A stretch of DNA of 39,953 nt from Spirogloea muscicola (lineage: Eukaryota > Streptophyta > Zygnematophyceae > Spirogloeales > Spirogloeaceae). The stretch spans positions 1 through 39,953 of the forward strand of contig WELB01000310.1 of the NCBI GenBank assembly GCA_009602725.1, given 5' to 3'. The notes beneath the pieces are model-generated. The model was not told the origin of the DNA. It worked only from the letters and a program-made list of their open reading frames with translations, and made no database searches. Below, in pieces: positions 28,901 through 39,640 of the stretch (position 1 is its first letter; each line of letters opens with the position of its first letter). A program made the position numbers and the translations under genes.

Positions 28901-30889
28901 AATGCACAATAGAAGCATGCATAGCTAAGATCGTAAGAGAGCACTGTATCAGGGTGCTTGAAAAGCCTGAGCAAGGAAAAGCATAAAAAGAATTACCAGC
29001 CATCTAAACTCTCACATCTATTCCGCAACTTTGTGTACTTGCATCAATCAGTGACGCACCTTGACGTAGAAGTAGAAGGTGAAGACGAGGGCGAAGATGG
29101 CAACGCCTTCATTGTCATAGCTGCCAGCAACCGATCGAGAGATGTACGAGGGAACCTGCAAGCAAAGTCAACCTCATTCAAATTACCTTGACAAGAAGCA
29201 CTTGGTGACTGGGATCACAAAGTAGGCGTGAGGAATGGGAAGCTGCTGACATGCACAGAGTCCCTTGCACAACATATTCAGCTTCTTATTCCAGCGCAGG
29301 CGTTGGCAGACAAGAATCTAGAGCTTGAGAGCAAGCACCTTGGGACATCAACTCGGCTGCTGCTTGCTTCATCGACACTATTTGTGAGGACTCGGGGTCG
29401 AAAATCTGTGCGAAGTAAGTTCATCAACTCACCATAGCAATGAGTGCTGCGGCAGTCAGCCCAGCTCCAGTGCCCTTGACTTCCCGAGTGAGGAGGAAAG
29501 TCGCCCATGCTGCATTGGCCGAGAAAACTGGCGCCGTGAAGACGCACACCGTCTCAACCGAGAGCGGAATGTGTAGGAAGTTTGCAAACCTGCAAGTGCA
29601 GCCACTTGCTCTCACTAAGACTTGACGCAGGCTCACTTCTTGGCCATCACAAGAAAGGGGACTGTGCAAGTCAAGCAAGTACCCTCTCTTATGTGTACGA
29701 GCAGAAAGAACACACAAGTTGCAGAATGAGCTCGTCGCACATCTCTGGTTGAGTGCGAGCATACCACCACATGAAGCCGGCGGTCAAGCTGAGACCAGGG
29801 TAAAGGGTGCCGCCAATGACTCGGCCGAGCGGGTACCTGTTGCACAGTGCAGCGAGACAACCCACATGAGGGTTCTCAGTGAGGGTGTCAACACCTGGGC
29901 AATGTCTGTGCAGTGCTCGAAGCTTCAGAGTGACAAAAGGCAGCAATCGTTTAAGAGCTGCGGATGCAGTACACAAGGGCATGACAGCTTAGCTCCCTCT
30001 GATCTCAAGCGGCTCTCTAAGCTGGCGCAGCATGCCCAGAAGACGTTGCCGCTTGCAGGTTGAGCACTTCTACTCATAGCATGCAGGAGAGGGGTTGCGG
30101 CTGCCGACCACGTACGGTCGTCGAACCAGTTCCAGAACTCCTTGATGCCCTCCTTGGACAGGAACTGTGTGCAGAGGGCGACAAAAGACACGATTTAATA
30201 CCAATTTGGCGCAGGGGATGGGGTTCGGGAAGAGCTAGCCAGTGCTGGAGCTCGTGGGGCAGGGACCGTCTAGCAGCTGCGCACGGCAGAAATCGAACCC
30301 CTGACCTGCGTGACGCGGAAATTGAAGTAGGGGTCGAACTCGTGGATCACGCTCTCGTACTTGATGACCTGCAGGCTCGGTGCGGCGACCAAGCGAAGGC
30401 GGTCAAGACAGGCAAAGCCGAGGACTGCGGCAGCCGCGGCGGCCGTCGCTCGCTCGCTCGTTCCGCGACGGCCGAGACGCCGCCGGCGACGGCGACGACA
30501 CAGCTGAACGGCAGCGCGCAGCAGCAGGCCCTGGACGAAGCCCTTTCGCCGACGCCCAAGCACGAGCCCCGGCGCGCCGAATGGCGGCGATCGTGACAAT
30601 GCGAGCTGGTCCTGAGACATGGCTGCCGCTGGCTTCGATGCCGCCCGCGCGGAGCGGCGCGGCAGCCGCCGTCGCCGCCGTCGCTGGAGCAGCGCCAGAG
30701 GAACAGCCGAAAGGCGGAGCGCACCGAGAAGAGGCGGATGGAGAAGGCCATGACGCAGATGAGCAGCAGCGTCAGCGCGCACAGGCACGTCGCCACCGGC
30801 CCGCCGCCGCCGCCGCCGCCGCCGCCGGCCGCGGAGCTGGCGCTTAGGGGCTGCTCGGATGACGGAAAGAGCGGGCCATGGGCGCTCAT
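22945..30889 (-). CDS. STT3: STT3 catalytic subunit of oligosaccharyltransferase, 21 exons, 805 residues
   Basis: STT3 transfers the lipid-linked glycan to Asn in N-x-S/T sequons in the ER lumen. Exons in order: 30889-30725, 30368-30306, 30164-30109, 29836-29765, 29589-29433, 29155-29060, 28867-28694, 28541-28455, 28221-28118, 27834-27739, 27189-27069, 26929-26849, 26629-26459, 26234-25965, 25227-25096, 24833-24647, 24243-24146, 23893-23814, 23620-23533, 23228-23136, 22971-22945. All introns are GT-AG and phases agree. Motifs: metal-binding EFD (65-67), SVSE (369-372), WWDYG (619-623), the [10 protein letters not shown] segment from 637 (two sequons), and many membrane helices. The N-terminus has a nine-Gly run. 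Residues about 482-540 form a basic loop ([15 protein letters not shown]). The last exon, GKKARERT and stop, is chosen by splice phase only; the rest is firm. Length is close to plant STT3A. Confidence 0.95.
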
Positions 30890-31060
30890 TTAAATTGGCC
30901 GAGAGAGAGGGAGGTGTCCAAAGGGGAGAGAGGTGACNTTCTCCTCGACGTCGTTCTCATCGACGCATAACAACCAGGGGCACAGACACAGACTGTGCCA
31001 GGTTGGGCGACACATCATGCGGAGAGGAAGAAGGAGAGGCACTATAATGACCACCCCCAG
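30890..31060. other. Upstream of STT3, with one undetermined base at 30938
   Basis: The sequence 49 bases upstream of the STT3 ATG is interrupted by N at 30938. To the right it is unrelated, repeat-rich sequence. No promoter motif was recognised. Confidence 0.5.
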
Positions 31061-31140
31061 GAAAGAAAGCGCGGCCAGATTGACTGGTGGCTGGGAAAGG
31101 CCAGCCCAAAAGAATGGACAAGGTCTGACTACCCCCAGGG
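31061..31140 (-). repeat. LINE tail copy, nearly identical to 39719-39783
   Basis: AGAAAGCGCGGCCAGATTGA, CTGGTGGCTGGGAAAGGCCA and GCCCAAAAGAATGGACA are shared almost base for base with 39721-39778. The GGCTGG-GAAAGG-CCAGCC hairpin is at 31089-31106. Confidence 0.85.
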
Positions 31141-31229
31141 CACTTCTTTCCATGCGCCATGGACATAAACGGCGGCTACGGAACGAAGTGGTCTTCCCTC
31201 CTCTATCGCCTGGCACTGCATGTCGATGC

Positions 31230-31500
31230 CCGCCGACGTAGTCGGGCGGGTAGCTTAGGGCATTCTGGCATCCCGCAAGCCATCGTTGCATGTTATAGAA
31301 TGCGGCTACCATTGAGTCTACAGCGCTCCCAAGGCACTCGCAATACACCAGCGTGCTGGTCGTGCATGAGCCCAGGCTAATGGCTTCCGTGGTGGTGGTT
31401 TTGCTCCTCAGAATAGCTTGTCAGATATATTATGTGCTCACTCGGGGATATCAGTGTTCCCCTTAGCCAGCTCATTACCCAGTTGACAGGACACTTGTAA
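31230..31500 (+). repeat. Degenerate LINE pol C-terminal fragment, plus orientation
   Basis: Translation near 31285-31330 gives YRMRLPLSLQRSQ, the LINE C-terminal signature seen at 7520 and 38820, followed by diverged sequence and ACTCGGGGATATCAG, which matches the GTACCCGCGAG-type end seen in other copies. Confidence 0.55.
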
Positions 31501-31513
31501 GGCTAGAATTGGC

Positions 31514-31900
31514 CTCCCTTTCGATTTCATGCGAACCGCGCGCCTTCTCTTGGGCTGGCCTTGCCTGGCATGGTCGTCCCGGGCTGGCCTGTCACAGCAT
31601 ACCGCCCCCTTTCTTCACCCTATTCTCAGCGCTGGCCCAAGCACCGGACAAAGCGGCACAGGCCAGACTCGTTGCTGCAGTTGAGGACGAGCGTCGCAAG
31701 TTGCTGAGGACGATGCCAGATATCAGGACCAATCCAAGGAGTCTGGCACGTCTCACATCGCTCGCAACAACTGGGGCAACGGACTGGCTCACAACGCACG
31801 CCATGCTTAGTAGCAGGTGACTTACATTTGTCAATGTGCTTGCCTTTGTACTTGGCCACACATGGCCCTCCATCTCTTAATACACACGCATTCCCTTTGC
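31514..31900 (+). repeat. Repeat block: GC-rich family member, pol-like ORF and fourth repeat family copy
   Basis: Bases 31514-31550 match the 6536 tandem repeat in reverse. An open frame then reads ALAQAPDKAAQARLVAAVED and, further on, LARLTSLATTGATDWLTT, which resembles the segment before the zinc knuckle in RLE-type LINE pol (compare GAAAWLQALP near 39500). Bases 31805-31880 match 16428-16575 in reverse. Assignment of the open frame is tentative. Confidence 0.5.
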
Positions 31901-31929
31901 TCAAGCTAATCAGCGGCGCCGGGAACAGG

Positions 31930-32425
31930 GTGCCGCACTTCCTGGATGCTCGGTGCCTTTGGGTATTGTGGCCCGCTACCGCATGCGGCTATCTATGTCC
32001 CACCAACGGTCCCAAGCGCTTGCTTTGCACCGCCGCGCCGGTTCGCGCCCTTGCAGCAGCCTCTGGCTTGCGCAGCGGGGTTGCTCTTCCTCCCCTCAGC
32101 TCATCCGACTTCCTAGTTCTGACTCGGGGGTACTAAACAAGAGCGCCCTGTCTGCCTAGCCTGTGGCTCCGTCATGACCACCTGTATGCATCTGGCTGGC
32201 CTTTAACAGCCGCTCTTCTTATAACAGCAGCCGCGTTCTCAGCTTATCTGATTTTTTCATCTGATTTCTTTGCTCCTCATTGCTCCTCTGACTTACCAAC
32301 TTGCACGGCGGTACTAAGAGCGCCCTGTCTGCCTAGCCTGTGCTCGGCAAATATAGTCATGAACACTCTTCGCATGTACCTGGCTGGATTTGCAGCCGCT
32401 CTTTCAACATCAGCAGCCATAGTCC
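31930..32425 (+). repeat. LINE C-terminal fragment and duplicated tail
   Basis: Shifted frames near 31960-32100 read YRMRLSMSHQRSQ and then ALAAASGLRSG. Downstream, GAGCGCCCTGTCTGCCTAGC occurs at about 32140 and again at about 32318, each followed by CTGGCTGG...CAGCCGCTCTT (third repeat family), so the tail is duplicated with a period of about 180 bases. Confidence 0.65.
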
Positions 32426-32584
32426 TCTCACAAAGCCACTGCTCTGGCACCCCACCAACTTCCCAATCCGAAGCCCACATCCGAAGCCCGTTCTGATTCA
32501 GAGCGCCACCACACCCCACCTCGGCAAGCACCCTACCAGCTCCTGCATCCACTCCCAAGCACAACCCACCAGTACTCCCTCTTC

Positions 32585-33070
32585 TCTGCCTAAACAATGT
32601 ATCAGCTTGAATAGGCCTCCATTTAATTTCATGCGCCCCGCGCGCCTTCTCTCTTCTCAGGTAACGATGCAGCTCAAAAAGCTAGTTGCCAAAAGCCTGC
32701 CTTCCTCTCGACCTCCAGGCCGCCCGCCACTGACCCACATAGCAGCCAGAGTGTACGCATTGCTTGCAGACAAGTCCACCTTGCCACTACACAGCCGCTG
32801 TCCTACTCGGGTAGGACAGCGGCTCCGAAGTGACAAGAGCGGGCTGGGCGGCAAGGCAGTAGGCCACGGAGCTGGCCCAGGTGTTATCCACGGGTATCCC
32901 CTGGCTTCGAGCACCCTCACAATGCGAGCGACCATGAACTACCACATGTGCACCCCTTGCAGCTTCTGGCAATCAAACTTGTCACCCACTATCTCCTGTG
33001 TCGTCTTCATCCCATTCTATGCGCGGCTAACTCTATATCTCCTGCCTGTGCCAAACACACTATGAACCAT
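32585..33070. repeat. GC-rich family member and unclassified repeat with a 14-bp hairpin
   Basis: AAACAATGTATCAGCTTGAA, CCTCCATTTAATTTCATGCG and CGCGCGCCTTCTCT match the 6536 tandem repeat in reverse. Bases 32793-32824 form a perfect hairpin, AGCCGCTGTCCTAC with loop TCGG. The rest, to 33070, is unassigned. Confidence 0.6.
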
Positions 33071-33223
33071 GCAATATGATCCTGCTCCTTGACATTTTGT
33101 AACGTGAAAAGAATCAACAGCCAAGCGAGGCTGGTTGCAGTGATGATCCTCAAACAATGAGCCTTTGCTTGCGCCGACGCACAGAGGTGCCTGGCTAACA
33201 CCACTGCCAACTGGAAAGCATGC

Positions 33224-36200
33224 TCAATTCACCTTCAAGTTGACCTTGTGCACCATCGTCTCCTTGTGGATCTGATGGCAGCTCTTCTCCACCAAGTCCA
33301 AAAGCTTCTCTATGCTTATGGACCAGGTATTCAGGACCTCATTGCTGTCCTTGCGGCCCTGCTCCATGAGAGATTGACTGAGGGAAATGACACAGGAGGA
33401 GGGCAGGCAAAATAGGACAGAAATCATGCAATCTGATTATGATCTCCTGAGTACAGCTACTTGCCTCAATCAAACATGGGACTTACCTGGAAAGAAACAA
33501 CACTAGCAGGTCGATCAACCTTGGCATACAATGCTCTAGAGACGACCATCTCCGAGAGATGCTTTTCAGTGTCCTGCTCGACAGAGGACACATGATGCAC
33601 ACAGGTGAGGTCTCAGTGTCAGCCTGGTGCTTAGCCTGGTGGTACGGCCATTTACAACATTGGAACAAGTATGTGCCCCTTCAATAGTTGCACTCAGACT
33701 TACAGCCATGGGAAGATCCAAAAGCTCCGAGAGTCGCTTCAAGTGGATTCTGGTATAGTACTTAGATATCACCAGAATGTTCTGAAGACCACATTAGAAA
33801 ATGTCAGAATTACCTGATATAAGAGAATATAGGCAAGTCACGATCTCCTGCCTCACAGGCATGTGCTGCATCCACAATCAACATTTCATGGTTGGATGAC
33901 TGCCTGATTGAGCTTACATGCTCGATGACTCTTTGACGAAGAGTTTCCAGGGGCTTCCCGCCGGCCTCGCCTCCGAAGAGTTCGTTCTGCTCCTCAAGTT
34001 CATAGCGATATTCGGTGGCAAGATGTGGCCAATTGACAACTTCCATGGTGATGAAAAGCTTCAGCAGGGACCTGACATATGGTCAGACAGTCATGCTTGA
34101 TACAGAGTCAGAAGCCTCATAACTTGGAAATGACTTCCTATCTACAGTACATGCTCTGTTCTTTGCTTACTCTGGTCACCAGACTAGCAGCATTTGCAGG
34201 ATGCTAACCTGAACTTGGGAAGCTCTCGGAGTTTCCTTTCCTCATACGTGCTATGCAGCAGGCTTGATTGCATGCTGTCATGAGGTGCAAGTGTAAGGTA
34301 CCAGCATATTCGCTTCAAGACCTGTTTCACATTTGGATGCCAGCCTACATCAAAAGGGTGACTACATTGAATATCTACCAAAGAACAACGGGCATCATGG
34401 GTTGCACGGGCAATGCGCAAGCAATGGAGCACATCAAAGATGAGCTATGCATCGATGGTCAAGTGGAAAGGCACGTACAGATTGCCATTTAATAGGGTCA
34501 TCCTGAATTGATGGACTATCATATATTGATTGATAGCACCGACAAATCTCCAAGTAGTCACTGTTGTTGGAATTATATCTGTGAAGTTTCTGAAAAGAGT
34601 GAGGACTTGTCGTCGATGCGCACCTTGATGCAGATGTTACTTCTTGATAGGCTTAGAGACCATCGTCCTTGGCAAACATAGACGGAGGCAGACTTTCCCC
34701 TGGCTAGAAGCACGGCCTTTGCTGCAGCAGTTGATGCCTTCATATAGTGTGACCAGCCTGACATACCTGATCATCAGTTCGTAATATATCTGCTTAAGTT
34801 CTGGAAGCGAGGGTATATCAGGAGCAGCAGCCTCCACAACAGTGGCATCCATTTCCCGACCCTTCTTTTTCTCCTTTTTTGGTTCCTCGGTGAAAACACG
34901 AGGGTTGATCTTCTTGGCCAGTATTTGTGCCCTCATGTAGTCTTTGTGGTCCAGGCAGAGTCGAGCCTGACAACAATCTGAGGCAAGTGAGTGCCTAAAC
35001 CTACGTCCTTCAATTCTGGTGCCTATGTTGCTGCTCTGCACAGCTAAAAGCAAGCTGAAAGCCTGCTCCTGTGGAGAACAGACATAGGTGAGCTCAAAAG
35101 TAAGGAGACTCCTGGCTTCATTTCTTCTACTACCTGCTTATGCTTAAATGAGTAACTTGAAATATCTGAGCACAGAATTACCTGCTCCAATATGAATGCT
35201 ATCTTCTCTGTCTTGGCCATAGCACCAAAGGTCTCTACCTGCAGCCAACAGCTGACTGCATCAGCATATTATCGATTGAGAATGAAGCATAACCTGCATA
35301 GTCACTGCAAACAATTCCTGCGTGCCTTGCTTTGTGCATCAGGATTGAACAAATGATCAAACAGATCATTTGCTGTCATCAGGGCGCATGTACAACAACT
35401 TACTTACCGCCACTTCCTGCATAATCTCTGCAGCTTCCTTTACTTCTCCTTGATCCTCTTTGATCTTTGCCAGCTTCTTTGTTAATCGAGCTCTCTCAAT
35501 CTCTACATAAATCTGCACAGTAAAGTTTTGAATTCGAAAAGATGAGCACATATGCATCAGCAGACAGCAGCACAATTCTTCAGTGGATCTTCAACCCTCT
35601 GCCAAATTCTAAGACCCCTGATCCTCTTGTCCATAGGCGAGACTTGAAAAGCCCTTTCTCGTTTGAAACTGCCCATAGCAGTCTTTCATTTTATGGCACC
35701 GAAGGTAACCGGCCGAGCAAAATACTTAATGCGGACAGATGAGCAAACTGCAGGCACAACTTCCAGTTGACATTCAGGTGAGGGAGACTATGTTCGGTCT
35801 TTGCGCATGCTACCTGCATATCATATTCTGACAAACAAGTTACCTTGCCCGCAGTAACGTTGTTCAAGGTCTTGATGAGCTCCATGCGGGTCTCCAAGTC
35901 AGGTGTTGCATCAATATAGGTCATGGCCTCCTGTACCATCGCTGTTATTGCCTAGATCATGGACAATGCAACAAAGTTCAGGATTCAGCACAGAAGACAA
36001 GATCTTCTATACTTAAGCAACTGAAGTTTATCAATCACGTCTACAGGCATACTAAGAGGTGAAGCTACTCTACAGTCTAAGCATCTATACTGTCCTCAAA
36101 ATGTCTTGGCTATGCTGAAATCGTAGATGTAGAGATATGAGCTACAAGCTTGCCCAAAGGAAGCCTGTAACAATTTGCAACTGTCACCGCATGCATGCAC

Positions 36201-37105
36201 GCCCTAGAGCTGACTCAGAAAAAGCTGGAATACTGTTGTCTTCCAACAGCTTCTACTGTATCTCAGCTGTTACCTGCTTGAGCTGAGCTCGCCGCTTTGC
36301 AAGAAGCATGATGTGCTCATTTAGGACCTTCCATGCCTTTGCCTCATAGCAGATTTGGATAATAGCCAGGACCACTTTCCTAGTAGAGACCACATCTGCC
36401 GCCTGTCCAGGCACAAAAATAGAGGTGTCAAGCCAGCTGCTCTGTACGCACGACTCATCTTGACTACAGCCTACTACAAGTGATTGTGATTGACAAAGAG
36501 TGTTGATTATTGCCATGAAAGAGCTCCAGTCCCAAACAAGCGCCCGAAGACAAGCCTCTGCCCCTTGAACAAACAACAGAGAAGAACACTTCCAGTGCAT
36601 CGCCTCCTCTTCAACGGCAGTCATCAAATCACTCTGCAGTAGAAGGCGTGCCGGCAGCCACCACTGGTACACAGCTACTGAAAGCGAGCCTCGAGCACGG
36701 AGATGCAGCAATGCTGAGAGCTGTACCAGTCGCATCTGCTTCTCCAGAGTCAGGAGGTTCTCCAAGGCCTTGTTCAGCTTTCCGTCCTGCTCCGCTTCAC
36801 AGCCAGAGTCGAAAGGTGAGCTTTGGAGTCAAGTACGGGGGGCGCCATGCATGTGCGCAAAGCTGGTCAGCAGGAGATGCGCTTTCGAGCTTCTGTAAGG
36901 AGAGGGCACGCCCAGGCGGGGAGAGGGGCACGTCAAGGCGGTGCTAGGTCAGTATAACCACCTGCCGCGCCAGCGCCCTCTGCGCCTCGATGTCTTTGTC
37001 CAGGTTGTCCTGGTCAATTGCACGGTTCTCCCCAAGAGCCTCTGCCTTGGCATCGGCAGCAGGCACGGTGGGCCTGGCCTCCGAGTCCTCCTCCATGGCG
37101 CTCAT
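33224..37105 (-). CDS. RPN5: 26S proteasome lid subunit RPN5/PSMD12, 13 exons, 483 residues
   Basis: RPN5 is a PCI-domain subunit of the 19S regulatory lid. Exons in order: 37105-36962, 36768-36727, 36402-36274, 35951-35844, 35512-35408, 35238-35182, 34966-34767, 34578-34479, 34321-34209, 34071-33918, 33781-33704, 33573-33487, 33358-33224. All introns are GT-AG and phases agree. Helical-repeat signatures include [20 protein letters not shown] and [11 protein letters not shown]. The PCI part includes [38 protein letters not shown] and [17 protein letters not shown]; the C-terminus is [19 protein letters not shown]. Start ATG 37105 is in GCCGCCATG; a second in-frame ATG at 37096 is possible. 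A Lys/Glu-rich insertion ([10 protein letters not shown] and following, exon 7) makes it longer than the usual 440-460 residues. Later exons are much less GC-rich than the OMA1-like gene. Confidence 0.95.
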
Positions 37106-37560
37106 GGCGGCGCAGAGGGCGCCACTGCCCTTTCTCGTCCGACCAGGCAAAGTCTTCTCTCACTTGGCCGTTATTGGAGAGGTCCCGCCCGCCGGCGCTC
37201 GCAAGAACGGCGAACGAGGGTGGGGACCTTTGGTCGAGAGGGCTGTGGCTCAGCTCAGGAAGCTCTCCGCTCACGGCCGGGCGGTCGCACAGCAGCGCCG
37301 GCCTGGCTCCGTGGCATCCGGGAGAGGAGGGCACGCCGGCGCGGGTGCCGCCACCGCGGCGGCCTCCTGAACGCGGGCCGCGGCGGCGCCCCCTGCGAGG
37401 GCGTCGATGCGCGAGGGACGTGAGCGCGATGGGGGGCGTACGGGGCTTTAGCGGGCCGACCGCCGGACGAGGACGCAACGGCCCAACGCCCCCGCGCCGC
37501 CCCGTTGCGTCCTGCGGGCCGCTCCAGGCAGCCCCCGCAACGAGCCCCTTCCCTTGCGCA
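37106..37560. other. GC-rich region upstream of RPN5
   Basis: Very GC-rich sequence, probably 5' UTR and promoter of the minus-strand RPN5 gene. ORFs here have no recognisable family and look like composition effects. Confidence 0.5.
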
Positions 37561-37584
37561 TTCCGGCCCTTTTCAGGCCGTGTA

Positions 37585-37990
37585 CATTACTTTGGGCTGA
37601 CCTCTCACAGCAGCCATTGCCGTAATTTGGAAGAAGGGGGCTTCGCCCTTAGAGGATAGGGGCTGGAAAAAGCCAGCCCAAACAAAAAATGAACAAAGGA
37701 CGGAGAAGGGGCGAGGGGAAGCACCAAGGGAAAGAGCTGTTTATCTTTGGGCAAAGGTGTCAATATGCGGCTGGTAGGAGGTTATCGCTACAGGGGTAGT
37801 CAGTCACTCAGCGCGGCCAGATTGACTGGTGGCTGTGAGATGAAAGTGCTCGCCCATAGAGAAAATTTCGTGCATTTGAAACAAACGAAGGCCAAATGGC
37901 CAAGTACAAAGGCAAGCACATCTGAAGACCTACATAAGCAACAGCAGATTGACCCGCTCAGTACCCACGGGTCAAAACATAAAGGTCGCT
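37585..37990. repeat. LINE tails in opposite orientations plus fourth repeat family copy
   Basis: Plus-oriented tail: CTTTGGGCTGACCTCTCACA and CAGCCATTGCCG at 37590-37622. Minus-oriented tail: GGGCTGG-AAAAAG-CCAGCCC hairpin at 37660-37679, then AATGAACAAAGGACGGAGAA. GCGCGGCCAGATTGACTGG near 37815 matches 31066 and 39726. Bases 37898-37975 match 16505-16575. Confidence 0.7.
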
Positions 37991-38114
37991 AATCGATGCC
38001 TGAATACTAATTGTCAATTACAAAGCCCATCTGCGACCAACTCGAGCTCGCCCAGCTTTCTGGTGCAAAGCATTAGCGTGAGCACGCTGCAGACAGGCCG
38101 ATACTCGTCGTCGC

Positions 38115-38735
38115 AATAATGGAGATATGCAGCTGGCAAGCCCATCTCAGCCAGAGACAAATCTGCACGACGTGTTGTATCCTAAATAGCGATATTCTGG
38201 AGGAGTGTGCGGAAACGAGGACCCAGACAGCTCAGATAGAGAAGAGGGGCTGGCAAAGCCAGCCCAAAAAGAATGGACAATGTTCAAAGCCAAAGAAAGA
38301 GGTGCCGAAAAATGACTACGCCATAAAACACTACCAAACACAAGACGATGCAGAGGGAAGCTCAGTATCCGCGAGTGAGCAATATCAGGTCGGAGTAGCT
38401 CGCTGTAGGAAAGAGGCACTCCGCCGAGACCCAGAGGAGACGGCCATAGCACGGCCTGCTCGCGTGTGGACGGTGTAGGCAAGGGAGCGTTGAAACGATA
38501 CCGCCAGGCGCATCCGGAAGACTTGGGCGAGCGAACCGGCGGCGTTGAAGAAGAAAGAAGAAAATGCTCGCTCATTGAGGATAGGGGCTGGAAATGCCAG
38601 CCCAAAAAAGAATGAACAGAGTACGAGAAGGGGGCCAGGGGAAGCGCTAAGGAAAACAAGCACACAGAGAAACAAAGCAGAGACGAATCACTCATTAACC
38701 CGTGCTAAGCAGCCGCAGATCAGAGATGCTAGGCT
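38115..38735 (-). repeat. 5'-truncated LINE copy with two tails, head to tail with the copy at 38737
   Basis: Read on the minus strand, the 38737 copy is followed by its box (ACTCATTAACCCGTGCTAAG, on plus at about 38692), then the hairpin GGGCTGG-AAATG-CCAGCCC (38585-38603) and GCTCGCTCATTGAGG. This leads directly into a new truncated copy reading AGSLAQVFRMRLAVSFQRSL (about 38545-38420). That copy has its own tail with a perfect 8-bp hairpin at 38247-38265. Confidence 0.75.
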
Positions 38736-38736
38736 C

Positions 38737-39640
38737 CTAGAAGTGGGTCCCCTGGCCAGAGCCAGAGGCAGCAGCGAGGGCTCTGCCAGCACGAAGGTGC
38801 AGCGCGCGGGCCATAGACCTCTGCAGCGAGACGGCCAGGCGCATTCGATACACTTGCGCCAGCGACCCGGCTGCAAGAGAGAGTCCACCGGCTCCCCATG
38901 GAAGCAACGGGCGATGATGTGGCGGGCGAGCTGGGTGAGCAGCTCGAGTCACCGAGCGCCCGGTGCCCCATGGGTGTCAATTGCCAACGGGAAGAACTCG
39001 TCTTCCCGCGGATGGTCGGCGTACTTGAGCTCTTTAGCCCGAGCGGCGCAGGCGACCGCATACCCAACCTTGGTGGCACATTGGGCTGGGTGTGAGCGGT
39101 CGTATGCGTCGGTGGTCACCACGTCCAGGAGAAGACGTGGCCCGCCGGCCTGTGGGGTGGGCACCGGGTCTACGCGACGGGCGTGGAGACCGTCGGCCCT
39201 TTCCTGGAGCGGCATGACACAGGATTGCTCCGCTACCACCGAGAAGCCACCCTCCACCAGGATGCCATGCATCGCATCGTGGAGGCGGTCGTGGGCCGCC
39301 GTCCGCTCGCCGCCGTGGGCGCAGCGCAGAACATGAGCGGCCAGTGAGCGGCCAGCTCCCCGGACTCGGCCCCTCGCTCGCCGCATACACACTGACGCAC
39401 GCCCTGGAGACATGGAGGCGGCAGTCCCAGGAGCCGGTGGACGGCAGTGCGAAATACCTCATCGGGGAGAGTGAGGGCGTCATTGATGGGGAGGGCCTGA
39501 AGCCACGCCGCTGCCCCCGGGGAGGAGGCCGATTGAAGTATCGCGCGCCCGCGCAAGTCGGCCTCGGGGAGCTGCAGCACGGCGGTGGTGTAGGCGGCCT
39601 TGTCGACCACGGCCGCGAAGCGCGCTTGGACGCGCAGGTC
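38737..39640 (-). pseudogene. LINE pol C-terminus: zinc knuckle and restriction-like endonuclease domain
   Basis: This is the C-terminal end of a non-LTR retrotransposon polyprotein, 5'-truncated near 39640. Order on the minus strand: LRGRAILQSASSPGAAAWLQ, then VFRTAVHRLLGLP, then CVCG, which starts a zinc knuckle completed by HVLRC. Next come HDRLHDAMHGILVEGGF and a PD-(D/E)XK-like core (ARRVDPV, then PRLLLDVVTTDAY), KELKYADH, FFPLAIDTHG, and the end signature VYRMRLAVSLQRSMARALHL. This arrangement is known from LINEs with a restriction-like endonuclease, where it nicks target DNA. The frame is broken at an 11-bp tandem duplication (39334-39355) and again by a TGA near 38942 with a shift. 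No reverse transcriptase part is present. Membership of a named clade was not resolved. Confidence 0.75.

Noticed and set aside
30240-30325. tRNA-like T-arm (reverse strand GGGGTTCGATTTC) near STT3 exon 2
   Set aside because: The stem has several weak pairs, no acceptor or anticodon arm could be drawn, and the segment overlaps the exon 2 donor region. Chance similarity is more likely.
30347-30847. Overlapping Ala/Arg-rich ORFs on both strands in STT3 intron 1
   Set aside because: Exon boundaries at 30725 and 30368 give the family alignment RLFS/VIKYES; the rest is GC-rich intron.
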